Of a stretch of DNA of 64,000 nt, positions 53,194 to 62,898 are shown in pieces. The DNA is from Salinimicrobium sp049680855 (GTDB taxonomy: Bacteria > Bacteroidota > Bacteroidia > Flavobacteriales > Flavobacteriaceae). The notes under the pieces were generated by a model. It did not search any database and was not told the origin of the DNA. It saw nothing but the letters and a program-made list of their open reading frames with translations. The stretch covers positions 1 through 64,000 of the forward strand of contig NZ_JBMPGS010000003.1 in assembly GCF_049680855.1 (NCBI RefSeq). The letters run 5' to 3'. How positions within the stretch are numbered: the stretch's first letter is position 1; every line of letters starts with the position of its first letter. The position numbers and the translations under genes are program-made.

Positions 53194-56100
53194 TTTTGAG
53201 AAGTAAGTTCGAAGTTTCTTCTTTAAACTCTAAGGTAAATTTTGTTCCGTGATTTACTTCACTTTCCACGCTAATTTTTCCTCCAAGCAGTTCTGCCTGT
53301 GTTTTCACAAGAAATAATCCCATTCCTTTACCTTCTACGTGATCATGGAATCTTTTGTAAAGTCCAAAAACCTGTTGGTTCTTTTTTGACATATCAAAGC
53401 CCAGGCCATTGTCTTCAAAAGTAAGGTATATACTTCCTCCCTCTAGCTTTGAGGCTATGTTTATACATGGATTAACATCTGGGCGGCGGTATTTAATACT
53501 GTTTGATATTAAATTATAAAAAATACTGTATAAATAGCTTTGCACGGTGTGCAACCTGGAAATTTCAAAGTTCGTCCTAATTTTCACCTCTTCATTCTCA
53601 ACAAGGTTTACTATACTCGATTTAATAGAATTCACCAGGTCTTCCAGTATAATGTCTTCCCGGCGCGCATCCACTTCTACCTTTACCTGCAGAATGTCAT
53701 TTAAATCTGTCACCACATTGTCAAGCCGCTTCACGTTATTCAAAAGCTCCTGTAGAAAATTCTTCTTTAATTCTGCAGGATAGTCTTCTTGCCCCAGTAA
53801 ATCGCCAAGTCCTATTATATTGGCGACTGGGGAACGCAAGTTATGTGAAACTATGTAAGAAAATTGCTCCAGGCCTTTGTTGGCACTTACTAATTCTTCT
53901 GTATACCCTTTAAGGTCCTTATTCAGCTTCAGTATTTCGAGTTCAAATTCCTTCCGTTCCGTGACATCTTTTAAATAAATGGATAAACCTGCCCCCGCTG
54001 GATATATGATGACCTCATACCATGTTTGCGGCCGGTCAAAATCTGATTCGAAAGATTGGGTTTCTTTTTCTCGTAGTGCTTTCTGGCAAAAATGATCAAA
54101 AGCCGAATCTTTTGCTTCCGGAAAGAACTCATGAAGAGGTTTTCCAACAGCTTCATCGGTATCCAAATATAATAATTCAGCAGCTTTATTATTCCAGTAG
54201 ATAATTTCCATATCCTTATTAAGGGTGAAAAATGCATCTCCTATACTTTCCAGGATCAACTGCCGTTCTTCTGAAGCTTTTAATGCTTTTAATTCAGAAT
54301 TTTTAATGTTCGTGATATCCTGAAAACTTCCATTTATGCGCACACATTTACCATCTACAAATGTGGGGCGGCCAATTTTTCTAATCCAACGCTCATTCCC
54401 TTTTGCAGTAATAATCTGCAATTCAAGATCATAAGAAACATTCTCTTCAATTGCTCTTACAAATGCCCTGGACATGGCATCCCTGCTTTCCCCTTCTTTA
54501 TAATACAGCATCCCCTTCTCATAGTCAGGTCTGTAATCTTCATCTACTTCATGAATTTCTTTTGTTACAGGTGACCAGTAAAGTGTATCCTGTTCAAAGT
54601 CGAATTCAAAACTTCCAATACGTGCAAAGCTGGAAGCTTCATCCAATAGCTCTTCCAGTTTCTTTTTCTCGGTAATATCCTGAATGGCTCCAACCATACG
54701 GAAGGCTTTTCCTTTATCATCTCTTAAGATAAAGCCCTTTTCTACAACAAATGAATATTTACCGTTTGCTTTTCTTAGTCGATATTCTGCCTCCCAGTGA
54801 TTTTCGGAGCTTTCAATAGTTTCCTGGAGACTTTTCACGATCCTTGCACCTTCTTCAGGGTGAACACAATTCTTCCATGATTCCAGGGTAGGAGAAAATT
54901 CATTTTGAGAATAGCCAAAGAGAGTAAAAAAAGCTTCTCCCCAATAAATGTGGCCGGTCTTAAAATCCCAGTCATAAATAGCATCTGAAGTTGCTTTTGA
55001 AACCAACTCGTAGCGCCTGTTGGTTTCCTTGAGAGACTGCTCTGCCTTTACACGATCTGTAATATCAATTCCCACAGCCTGTATTTCCACAGGTTCTTCG
55101 TTGGAGCCTGTCAAACATATAAAATCCCACAGCGTAGTGGTTGCTCCTCCATTTTGCTTCAACTTATCAAGTTCAACCTGATATACAATATTTGGATTTT
55201 GAAGACATTTTTTAAACACCTTCTCCATTTTTTCATGGTGATAATTATTGATACTCGAAAGAGCCGGCTTCCCCTCCAAAACCTCTTCGGGAAAGATCCA
55301 GCTAAAGTCGGCATGAAATTTTTCATTAACATAGGAATATCTTCCCTCTAAATCAATCCTTACAAGATAATTAGTCTGAGATTTCAAAATTCCTTTATGC
55401 CGGGCTTCACTAAGACTTAATTTTTCCAGCGTATTTTTATACTGGGTGATATCCTGTACGGTACCTTCTATACGCAAAGGTCTCCCCCCTTGATCTTTTA
55501 TAAGTTTAGCTTTTTCATGCACCCATTTAATTTCTCCATCAGGAAGTAAGATACGGTGCTCGAAGTCAAGTGCTTTTCCGGTTTCAATAAAAGTTTTCTG
55601 AGTTCTTCGAAATTTATCGAGATCGTTGGGATGAATAGTACGTTCAAAAAAATCAAATCCCACCTGAAACTCCTCCTTCTTTCGTCCCCATATCTTGTAA
55701 ACTTCGTCACTCCAAAAGAAGCGATGCGGCTGAAATCCCAATTCCCAATATCCCAGCTTCGCTATTGCTTCAGCAGAAATAAGTTTCTCTGTTTTTTCCT
55801 TGAGTTTATGCATAACTGCTTCCTTTTCAGAAACATCAATGCAAGTGACCAACCTGTAATTTTTATTGTATATATCCAGACCATAGCCATACACTTCTAC
55901 GGTTATAGTGGCCCCATCTTTCTTTTTATGAATAAATTTCCCGAAATTAAGAACCCGGTTCTCCTTTTTTACATTCTTTAAATCGGTTACCAGTCGGGCA
56001 ATTTCCTCCTGCGGCCTTAGATCCTTTAGGTTTAGTTTTAAAAATTCTTCCTTAGTATACCCATAATGGTCAATGGCTGCCTGGTTGACATCCAGGATGT

Positions 56101-57337
56101 TGTAGGTGTCTAAATCATAGATCCAGTTGGGCAACGGGTTAAATTTAAAAAGATGCCTGTAGTTCTCACTGGAAATTTCAAGCTCATTTTGAACTCTTTT
56201 TCTTTCTGAAATGTCATGAACAATGACCGTTGCCCTCACCTCACCTGCGCCATATTTAAAAATAGCAGAAGAAAATTCTGCAGGAAAAACTTCCCCGTTT
56301 TTCCTCACCATATTAATTTCGCATTTTACGCTGCCCGTTTCATTTCTTTCCCGAAGGGCTTCGTGAATACGAGATTCGGCCGAGTCAACGATTCCATCTC
56401 GGCCTATTCTGCAAATTTCATCTTCCGTGCGCTGAAATATCTTACATGCCGCCGGGTTTGCAGCAAAAATTCTTCCATCAGGGTGAGTGAGCAAGATAGC
56501 ATCGAGACTATGCTGAAAAAAAGACCGATACTTTTCTTCACTTTCTTTCATAGCCAGTTCTGCCTGTTTCTGCGCCGTGATATCTTTAAAGTTATTTACG
56601 ATGCCACAAACATTTTCCTCATACAAAAGATTAGTGAAGCTCGCTTCCATCCAGCGCCAGCTCTCATTTTTATGCTTGATACGCGCCGCAATTCGCCCTA
56701 TGGAAACCCCGGGATTTTCCAAACACAAAGACATGTACTTATTGGCAGCATTTACATCGTCATGGTGTATGATATTTTTGATATCCAACTCCTTAAGATC
56801 TTCAGAAGAATAGCCGAGACATCTTTCTGCCGCCGGGGAAATGTAGGACGTTTCACCTTGCGGCGTGAAAACAATTACTGGATCATTTCCATGTTCAACC
56901 AGTCGTTTAAATATGCGATCTTTAACAAAATTCTTTTTATTTTGTTCCTTAATCTCGTTTTCGCGCTGCTTCTTTTCCAGGTTATGAAGAACAACCTTTT
57001 CTAGCTCCCCAAGATCCTTTTTAACGAAAAAATCACTTGCGCCATTTCTAACGAGTTCCATGGCATATTTAGCAGAATCATCTTCTGAAATAATTATTAC
57101 AGGAATGTCAATGCTTAAAGATTTAAAGAGATCGAGGAATTCAAATGATGATAGAGAAGGCCATTCACTAAAAAGTACAAGATCTGGCTTAATAGAAGGA
57201 AATTTCTCAACAAGGCTTTCCCATTTCTTTACACTAAAATATTGAAAACTGGTCTTTGCTTTGTGAAGAACATCTAAAACTGGATTTCCACCTTCCACTT
57301 GATGTACTAGGTGGAGAATTCTTTTGTCTTTTACCAT
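53162..57337 (-). CDS. Multi-PAS histidine kinase with degenerate N-terminal receiver
   Basis: 1391 aa, no transmembrane segment. Residues 1-125 have the receiver fold but the acidic pair is replaced (HLVHQ for LVDD) and the phospho-Asp position reads PDLVLFSEW, so it is a pseudo-receiver. Eight PAS repeats follow from about 145 to 1130, most with a PAC motif (for example VCGIVNNFKDITAQKQAE and RMVGAIQDITEKKK). HisKA: FSYIVSHNLRSPVANI; HATPase: NLISNSIKYRRPD, EDNGLGFD and GKGMGLFLVK. Promoter with both elements at 57436-57466. Confidence 0.9.
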   Translation of the reverse strand: MVKDKRILHLVHQVEGGNPVLDVLHKAKTSFQYFSVKKWESLVEKFPSIKPDLVLFSEWPSLSSFEFLDLFKSLSIDIPVIIISEDDSAKYAMELVRNGASDFFVKKDLGELEKVVLHNLEKKQRENEIKEQNKKNFVKDRIFKRLVEHGNDPVIVFTPQGETSYISPAAERCLGYSSEDLKELDIKNIIHHDDVNAANKYMSLCLENPGVSIGRIAARIKHKNESWRWMEASFTNLLYEENVCGIVNNFKDITAQKQAELAMKESEEKYRSFFQHSLDAILLTHPDGRIFAANPAACKIFQRTEDEICRIGRDGIVDSAESRIHEALRERNETGSVKCEINMVRKNGEVFPAEFSSAIFKYGAGEVRATVIVHDISERKRVQNELEISSENYRHLFKFNPLPNWIYDLDTYNILDVNQAAIDHYGYTKEEFLKLNLKDLRPQEEIARLVTDLKNVKKENRVLNFGKFIHKKKDGATITVEVYGYGLDIYNKNYRLVTCIDVSEKEAVMHKLKEKTEKLISAEAIAKLGYWELGFQPHRFFWSDEVYKIWGRKKEEFQVGFDFFERTIHPNDLDKFRRTQKTFIETGKALDFEHRILLPDGEIKWVHEKAKLIKDQGGRPLRIEGTVQDITQYKNTLEKLSLSEARHKGILKSQTNYLVRIDLEGRYSYVNEKFHADFSWIFPEEVLEGKPALSSINNYHHEKMEKVFKKCLQNPNIVYQVELDKLKQNGGATTTLWDFICLTGSNEEPVEIQAVGIDITDRVKAEQSLKETNRRYELVSKATSDAIYDWDFKTGHIYWGEAFFTLFGYSQNEFSPTLESWKNCVHPEEGARIVKSLQETIESSENHWEAEYRLRKANGKYSFVVEKGFILRDDKGKAFRMVGAIQDITEKKKLEELLDEASSFARIGSFEFDFEQDTLYWSPVTKEIHEVDEDYRPDYEKGMLYYKEGESRDAMSRAFVRAIEENVSYDLELQIITAKGNERWIRKIGRPTFVDGKCVRINGSFQDITNIKNSELKALKASEERQLILESIGDAFFTLNKDMEIIYWNNKAAELLYLDTDEAVGKPLHEFFPEAKDSAFDHFCQKALREKETQSFESDFDRPQTWYEVIIYPAGAGLSIYLKDVTERKEFELEILKLNKDLKGYTEELVSANKGLEQFSYIVSHNLRSPVANIIGLGDLLGQEDYPAELKKNFLQELLNNVKRLDNVVTDLNDILQVKVEVDARREDIILEDLVNSIKSSIVNLVENEEVKIRTNFEISRLHTVQSYLYSIFYNLISNSIKYRRPDVNPCINIASKLEGGSIYLTFEDNGLGFDMSKKNQQVFGLYKRFHDHVEGKGMGLFLVKTQAELLGGKISVESEVNHGTKFTLEFKEETSNLLLKNEENTSLYSH

Positions 57338-57713
57338 ACTGCATATCCCTTTTTTACAACTCTCTACACCTTTTCCACTATTGTATCTCGATAAAACACA
57401 GCATTAAATCGCTAAAAAGGTAAATTAAGAGGTTGCAAAAGTAAGATTTTAACTCAATCTTAACAAGTTAAAATTTAGCTGTTCCAGGGAGTCACATGTA
57501 CAGTTTTCGATCTAATTAGAAGTCTACTATTCCTGAAAAAAGCTCATTTAACTCAGGGAAAGTAAAAATATTTGTGCTGGGAAGCTTACAAACATTTTAG
57601 TTCAATTAGGATATTCAACAAGGAGAAATCATTTACTGGCTAGCCTTTGTCGCACCAATTATAAAAAAAAGGTTCTTCCTAAATACCATTTTTGACTTGT
57701 GTTTAAGAATACC
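57338..57713. other. 376-bp intergenic region without a gene
   Basis: It contains the multi-PAS kinase promoter near the left and the ligA terminator at the right. The middle is AT-rich with no ORF longer than a few codons on either strand and no RNA structure that I can name. Confidence 0.6.
57436..57466 (-). promoter_or_regulatory. Promoter of the multi-PAS kinase
   Basis: -7 box TACTTTTG at 57436-57443 and TTG at 57464-57466 with a 20-nt spacer. The predicted start near 57430 gives a leader of about 90 nt to the ATG at 57337, far longer than the 11-16 nt usual here. Confidence 0.6.
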
Positions 57714-57714
57714 T
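57662..57714 (-). terminator. Probable Rho-independent terminator of ligA
   Basis: The minus strand reads AAGGTATTCTT...AAGAACCTT, an imperfect stem with a large loop, followed by eight T. It begins at the ligA stop. Confidence 0.45.
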
Positions 57715-59708
57715 TATTGAATCATCTTTAAAAAATCATTTTCTCCTATGATTGGTACCCCAACATTTTCGGCTTTGGCCAACTTGCTAGGCCCCATATT
57801 TTCCCCCGCCACAACATAGCTGGTTTTTGAGGAAATTGATCCGGAAACTTTTCCGCCATTGTCTTCAATAAGCTTCTTTAAATCATTCCTTGACATTTCA
57901 AATACACCAGAAACTACAAAAGTCTGCCCTTCCAGCTTCGTGGTTTGATTGGCTAATTTTTCGGCCGAAATTTCCAATTGAACGCCATATTCCTTTAACC
58001 TGTCTACGGTTTTCTTATTTCCTTCCACAGCAAAGAATTCCACCACACTTTCAGCAATTCGTTCGCCAATCTCATCTACGCTTTCCAGAACTTCTTGAGA
58101 AGCGTTTTCAATGGCTTCAATAGTTTTAAAATGCTTTGCCAGCTTTTTCGCTACAGTTTCACCCACATACCTTATTCCTAAAGCGAAAAGCACTCGTTCA
58201 AAAGGTATTTCCTTTGATTTTTCAATCCCTTTTATGATATTTTCTGCAGATTTCTCGGCCATTCTTTCCAAAGGAAGAATTTGTTCTTTTTTCAGTTCGT
58301 AAAGATCTGCGTAATTTTGAATGAGCCCATTACTAACGAACAAGGCCACGGTTTCACCTCCCAGGCCTTCAATATCCATAGCTTTTCGGTAAATATAATG
58401 CTGAATTCTTCCAATGATCTGCGGCGGACAACCGGTAGCATTGGGACAATAATGCTGCGCTTCACCTTCATTACGTACCAATTCGGTTCCACACTCTGGG
58501 CAATTATGTGCATATTGCGTAGGTTCAGATTCCGGATCTCTTTTCGTAAAATCAACCCCTACGATCTTCGGAATAATTTCGCCTCCTTTTTCCACAAAAA
58601 CTGTATCTCCTTCCCGAACATCCAGCTTCTCTATCTGGTCTGCATTATGTAACGATGCTCGTTTTACAACCGTACCACCAAGCTGTACCGGCTCAAGATT
58701 GGCTACTGGTGTAATGGCTCCTGTTCTTCCAACCTGGTATGTTATCTTCTCAAGTTTGGTGGAGACCTGCTCTGCTTTAAATTTATAAGCCATGGCCCAT
58801 CGCGGGGCTTTGGCCGTATATCCCAGTTCTTCCTGCTGCTGCAGGTCATTTACTTTTACCACAACTCCATCGGTTTCATACGGTAGATCGTGCCGGTGGA
58901 TATCCCAGTAATTCACAAAATTAAGGACTTCTTCAATATTTTTAGCAAGCTTGGCTTCCGCAGGAACTTTAAAACCCCATTTTCTTGCCTTCTCAAGACT
59001 TTCATACTGGGTCTTTATTCCCAAATTATTTCCGGTGATGTTATAGAGCAGGCAGTCTAAAGGCCTTTTTGCTACTTCGGCACTGTCCTGCAGTTTCAGA
59101 CTCCCCGAAGCCGTATTTCTGGGATTGGCGTAGGGCTCTTCGCCTGCCTCTACCCGAGCTGCATTGAGGTGTGCAAAACCTTCATATGGTAAAACTATTT
59201 CCCCACGAATTTCAAATTTTTCAGGATAATCGTTGCCTTTCAACTTCAATGGGACCGAATTGATAGTTCGTACATTATTGGTTACATCATCACCCTGGAA
59301 TCCATCACCACGAGTGACCGCTTTTACGAACTTTCCTTTTTCATAAGTAAGACTGATGGAAGCCCCGTCAAATTTTAATTCGCAGGTATAGGTCACTTCA
59401 CCGTCTACCCTTTTTTTTATGCGTTTTTCCCAGTCCTCCAGGTCTTCTTTTGAATAGGAGTTGTCCAGAGAATACATCCTGAATTCATGTGCCACAGTCG
59501 CAAAATTTTTCGTGACCGCGCCTCCCACACGAAGCGTCGGGGAATTAAGATCTTCAAATTCGGGATGCTTTTCTTCCAGTTCCTGCAGTTCCTTAAGCTT
59601 TACATCAAAATCATAATCTGAAATTTCCGGTTTATCCAATACGTAATACTGGTAATTATGGTGATGAAGTTCCTCCCGCAGCCGGTTTATTTTTTCCTCG
59701 ATATTCAT
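57714..59708 (-). CDS. ligA: NAD-dependent DNA ligase
   Basis: 664 aa, full length. Seals nicks with NAD. Adenylation domain with Lys in ELKFDGASISL, OB fold with RTGAITPVANLEPVQLGG, zinc finger with CPECGTELVRNEGE and CPNATGCPP, helix-hairpin-helix repeats and a C-terminal BRCT (GQTFVVSGVFEMSR to the end). Its start overlaps the VOC gene stop by 4 nt. Confidence 0.97.
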   Translation of the reverse strand: MNIEEKINRLREELHHHNYQYYVLDKPEISDYDFDVKLKELQELEEKHPEFEDLNSPTLRVGGAVTKNFATVAHEFRMYSLDNSYSKEDLEDWEKRIKKRVDGEVTYTCELKFDGASISLTYEKGKFVKAVTRGDGFQGDDVTNNVRTINSVPLKLKGNDYPEKFEIRGEIVLPYEGFAHLNAARVEAGEEPYANPRNTASGSLKLQDSAEVAKRPLDCLLYNITGNNLGIKTQYESLEKARKWGFKVPAEAKLAKNIEEVLNFVNYWDIHRHDLPYETDGVVVKVNDLQQQEELGYTAKAPRWAMAYKFKAEQVSTKLEKITYQVGRTGAITPVANLEPVQLGGTVVKRASLHNADQIEKLDVREGDTVFVEKGGEIIPKIVGVDFTKRDPESEPTQYAHNCPECGTELVRNEGEAQHYCPNATGCPPQIIGRIQHYIYRKAMDIEGLGGETVALFVSNGLIQNYADLYELKKEQILPLERMAEKSAENIIKGIEKSKEIPFERVLFALGIRYVGETVAKKLAKHFKTIEAIENASQEVLESVDEIGERIAESVVEFFAVEGNKKTVDRLKEYGVQLEISAEKLANQTTKLEGQTFVVSGVFEMSRNDLKKLIEDNGGKVSGSISSKTSYVVAGENMGPSKLAKAENVGVPIIGENDFLKMIQ

Positions 59709-60370
59709 AAAAGTTGCAATCTGTCGTTTTTAAATTCCAGTTTTGTTTTGCCCAAACCTGAAGTCAGTTCAATTTCAAATCCCGATGAAAAAGCTTTTTC
59801 ACCCGTTGGAATCCAATTTTTCATATTCTTATTAATGACTATGAAAAGGCCTTCATCGTCTCCAGTTGCACAAAAGCGTTCATAATCACCTGTAAATTTA
59901 TCCAGGCCGATATATTCATGCAGGAAGGTAAAAATTCTTTTCACATTATCTGTAGCTACACCTATTTCACTAATCCCTACCATATCTTCTGCTGAAAATC
60001 TCTTTTCTTCTGAAGGAAAGCAATGTCTTCGGGAAATGAATTCAACAATGTTCTTATCTGCGTCATAGAAGTAGATGGATTTTGCCTTCCATCCCGGAAA
60101 ATCTACAATTTCCTCACCATCATCTTTCAATATTTCCACACGTTGCTTCAACCACTTTAAAGCCTCTTTTTCTTTGTACGCCGGAATATGAAAAGCGATA
60201 TGATAAGGCATAGCAGCTTTCTCCTTCTGGAATTCCAAAACCGAAAATCCCAACTGCACCAAAAATGTGCTTTTGGAAGTGCTTTTTACGGGAAGTTCAA
60301 GTACCTCTTCGTAGTACTTTCTCTGCTCCTCAAGTCTGTTTGTATATAGCTTTAAATGTTCAATTCTCAT
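59705..60370 (-). CDS. VOC-superfamily (glyoxalase-like) protein
   Basis: 221 aa. Two tandem betaalphabeta-betabetabeta modules: the first begins MRIEHLKLYTNRLEEQRKYYEEVLELP, the second near residue 130 (MVGISEIGVATDNVKRIFTFLHEYIGL). Some metal ligands seen (His5, Glu in YFYDADKNIVEFI), but the substrate is unknown; enzyme identity cannot be assigned. It overlaps prmC by 11 nt and ligA by 4 nt. Confidence 0.8.
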   Translation of the reverse strand: MRIEHLKLYTNRLEEQRKYYEEVLELPVKSTSKSTFLVQLGFSVLEFQKEKAAMPYHIAFHIPAYKEKEALKWLKQRVEILKDDGEEIVDFPGWKAKSIYFYDADKNIVEFISRRHCFPSEEKRFSAEDMVGISEIGVATDNVKRIFTFLHEYIGLDKFTGDYERFCATGDDEGLFIVINKNMKNWIPTGEKAFSSGFEIELTSGLGKTKLEFKNDRLQLL

Positions 60371-61229
60371 CTCCGGAAATTTTCAAAGTACCCTGAAGCA
60401 TGCGGTCATTCCCGAAGATATCTTTTTTTAAGTGTGTGGTAAAATTTTCAGCTTTTAAAATGCTTTCAGTCTCTGCCGATAGATATTGATTTATTTCAAA
60501 AAACAAAAATCCTCCCGGATTAAGGCTTTTTTGCGCCAGAGAAGTGATTTTTTGATAAAAGATCAACGGATCTTCATCCTTTACATACAATGCAGAGGCC
60601 GGTTCATGCTCCAAAACGTTCTTTTGCATTTCTTTTTTCTCCAGTTCGCGCACGTAAGGCGGATTTGAAACTATTACATCATATCTTTCCTGCAACGCCT
60701 TCATTTCAAGAATATCCTGCTGAATAAAATTGATTTTTACCCCGTTCAAAATGGCATTGGATTTTGCCATTTTTAAAGCCTCAGGTGAAACATCTATTGC
60801 AGAAATTTTTGCCTGAGGCAAATTTTTAGCGAGAGAAATTGCAATGCAACCACTTCCCGTACCAATATCAAGAATCCTGATTTCCTTCTGCATTTCTTCT
60901 GAAACAGCCTCTAAAATCCAGGCCACCAGTTCTTCGGTTTCAGGTCTTGGAATCAACACATGCCGGTTCACCTTAAATGTAAGGCCGAAAAAAGCGGTTT
61001 CCCCAACAATATGCTGAATGGGTTCCTGATCTTTTAAACGTTGCAGGGCATTCTCAAATTTTCCTCTTATTTCAACAGAAATTTCTTTATGAGGATTTAA
61101 GGCCATTTCGAGCCTGGACATTCCCAAATATTCTTCGGCTAGAATATTAAAAAAAGAACCGACTTCCCCCTTGGGATACTCTTCCTGAAGTTCCTTTTTA
61201 AAGAAGTCTCTAAAGTGGGATATTTTCAT
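60360..61229 (-). CDS. prmC: Peptide chain release factor glutamine methyltransferase
   Basis: 289 aa. N5-methylates the GGQ glutamine of release factors. Helical N-terminal domain (1-80), then LIPRPETEELV, the AdoMet loop LDIGTGSGCIAISLAK and the catalytic NPPY in DVIVSNPPYVRELE. It begins a short minus-strand run prmC-VOC-ligA with overlapping ends. Confidence 0.95.
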   Translation of the reverse strand: MKISHFRDFFKKELQEEYPKGEVGSFFNILAEEYLGMSRLEMALNPHKEISVEIRGKFENALQRLKDQEPIQHIVGETAFFGLTFKVNRHVLIPRPETEELVAWILEAVSEEMQKEIRILDIGTGSGCIAISLAKNLPQAKISAIDVSPEALKMAKSNAILNGVKINFIQQDILEMKALQERYDVIVSNPPYVRELEKKEMQKNVLEHEPASALYVKDEDPLIFYQKITSLAQKSLNPGGFLFFEINQYLSAETESILKAENFTTHLKKDIFGNDRMLQGTLKISGDEN

Positions 61230-61306
61230 GTCGTTCCCGAAAGTTTCATGTATTCAATGTAGCAGCAGCAAAAAGGACTGAATAAATCCTCTTTTATAAT
61301 GCTATT

Positions 61307-61792
61307 TTAGAGCTCCCTTATCATCCAAACAGTACAATTGTAATGTCCCGTATCGCCCATTGGTTTCTCAAGAGGCTTAAATCCTGTGCGGTTGTAAAGC
61401 TTTATGGCATTTTTCATATAAGGAAGCGTCTCCAGGTAGCAATTTTTAAAGCCTTGTTCTTTGGCATATGCAAGACAATGGTCCATCATTTGAGTTCCTA
61501 CTCCGCGGCCACGGGCTACAGGCAAAAAGTACATTTTTTGAAGTTCACATATTTCAGGATCACCGTTCTTTAAAGGTGCAATTCCCGCACAGCCAATGAT
61601 CTCTCCATCTTCTTCGACGACAAAATAAGCCATTCGCGGCTTGTCATATTCGGCATGCATGTCATTTAAAGATTCATCCTCATAAGCAGTCCCTACCTTC
61701 GGCACTCCCATTTCTACCAGCACGGCCTGGACTACCTTTTTAACCTGTTGATTATCTTTGGGTTGAATTTCCCGAATTATCACGCTGTTCAT
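61307..61792 (-). CDS. GNAT family N-acetyltransferase
   Basis: 161 aa from the ATG at 61792; the upstream extension to 61900 runs into the divergent ribD gene and lacks family similarity. GNAT motifs: AYFVVEEDGEIIGCAGIAPL, the acetyl-CoA loop FLPVARGRGVGTQMMDH, and the C-terminal MKNAIKLYNRTGFK. Substrate unknown. It is divergent from ribD with a 29-bp gap. Confidence 0.88.
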   Translation of the reverse strand: MNSVIIREIQPKDNQQVKKVVQAVLVEMGVPKVGTAYEDESLNDMHAEYDKPRMAYFVVEEDGEIIGCAGIAPLKNGDPEICELQKMYFLPVARGRGVGTQMMDHCLAYAKEQGFKNCYLETLPYMKNAIKLYNRTGFKPLEKPMGDTGHYNCTVWMIREL

Positions 61793-61821
61793 TCTCTTAT
61801 TTATGTAGTATTTTAGCGGTC

Positions 61822-62898
61822 GTGAAGATACACGAAAAATACATAAAACGCTGCATTCAGCTGGCCGAAAACGGCTTTGGGCGCACCTACCCAAACCCAA
61901 TGGTAGGCAGCGTTGTTGTTCACAATAATAAAATAATTGGTGAAGGCTGGCATCAAAAAGCAGGTCAAGCTCACGCAGAGGTAAATGCCATAAATGCGGT
62001 CGAAAATCAAAATCTTTTAAAAGACGCCACTATTTATGTTAGCCTGGAACCCTGCAGCCATTTTGGAAAAACACCGCCTTGCAGCGATTTGATCATCGCA
62101 AAGAATATTAAAAAAGTGGTAATTGGAACGGTAGATCCATTTTCTGAAGTTTCTGGCCGGGGAATTAAAAAACTTCTGGAAGCTGGGTGTGAAGTTTTAG
62201 TAGGAATTCTTGAAAAGGAATGCCAAAATTTAAACAAAAGGTTCTTCACTTTTCACATCAAAAAACGGCCTTATATCATCCTGAAATGGGCCCAATCTGA
62301 AGACGGTTTCATTGCTCCGGTTCTTAGAAAACCTGAAGATCGTAAACCCGTATGGATCACCAATAAATATTCTTCACAACTCGTCCATAAATGGCGGTCT
62401 GAAGAACAAGCTATTATGGTTGGAACAAATACCGCCGTGGCAGATGATCCCAAACTAAACACCCGTACCTGGACAGGAAAAGATCCCGTTCGAATGGTGA
62501 TCGATCAAAACTTAAGAATTCCTGAAGATTCCGCTTTATTTGACAAAAGCATTAAAACGATTGTGATTTGCGGGGAGAATAACCTTCAAGAGAAAAATAA
62601 AATGCAGCATGAAAACCTCATTTTTAAGACTGCAGATTTCAGCCTGAAGCTTGCTCCACAGGTTTGTAAAATATTACATGAGCAGGATTTGAATTCTGTG
62701 ATCATTGAAGGTGGAAGCCAAACGCTTCAAACTTTTATAGATGAAAATTTATGGGATGAAGCACGCGTGTTTACGGGAGCAGTCCAGTTTGAAAAAGGAG
62801 TAAAAGCGCCCCAATTTTCAGGAATAATAACTTCAGAAGAAATGATAGCTTCTGATACTTTAAAAATATACAGGAATGATAAAGACCATCGTATTTGA
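61822..62898 (+). CDS. ribD: Bifunctional riboflavin biosynthesis deaminase/reductase
   Basis: 358 aa from a GTG at 61822. Deaminates and then reduces the pyrimidine intermediate of riboflavin synthesis. N-terminal deaminase with zinc ligands in GQAHAEVNAI and EPCSHFGKTPPCSD; C-terminal reductase (about 150-358) with ILKWAQSEDGFIA and VIIEGGSQTLQTF. No long upstream ATG is possible, as the divergent GNAT begins 29 bp away. It overlaps the HAD gene by 23 nt. Confidence 0.94.
   Translation: MKIHEKYIKRCIQLAENGFGRTYPNPMVGSVVVHNNKIIGEGWHQKAGQAHAEVNAINAVENQNLLKDATIYVSLEPCSHFGKTPPCSDLIIAKNIKKVVIGTVDPFSEVSGRGIKKLLEAGCEVLVGILEKECQNLNKRFFTFHIKKRPYIILKWAQSEDGFIAPVLRKPEDRKPVWITNKYSSQLVHKWRSEEQAIMVGTNTAVADDPKLNTRTWTGKDPVRMVIDQNLRIPEDSALFDKSIKTIVICGENNLQEKNKMQHENLIFKTADFSLKLAPQVCKILHEQDLNSVIIEGGSQTLQTFIDENLWDEARVFTGAVQFEKGVKAPQFSGIITSEEMIASDTLKIYRNDKDHRI

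Noticed and set aside
61793..61900. GNAT start at 61900
   Set aside because: It would run into ribD on the other strand and add 36 residues with no family similarity; the ATG at 61792 fits.
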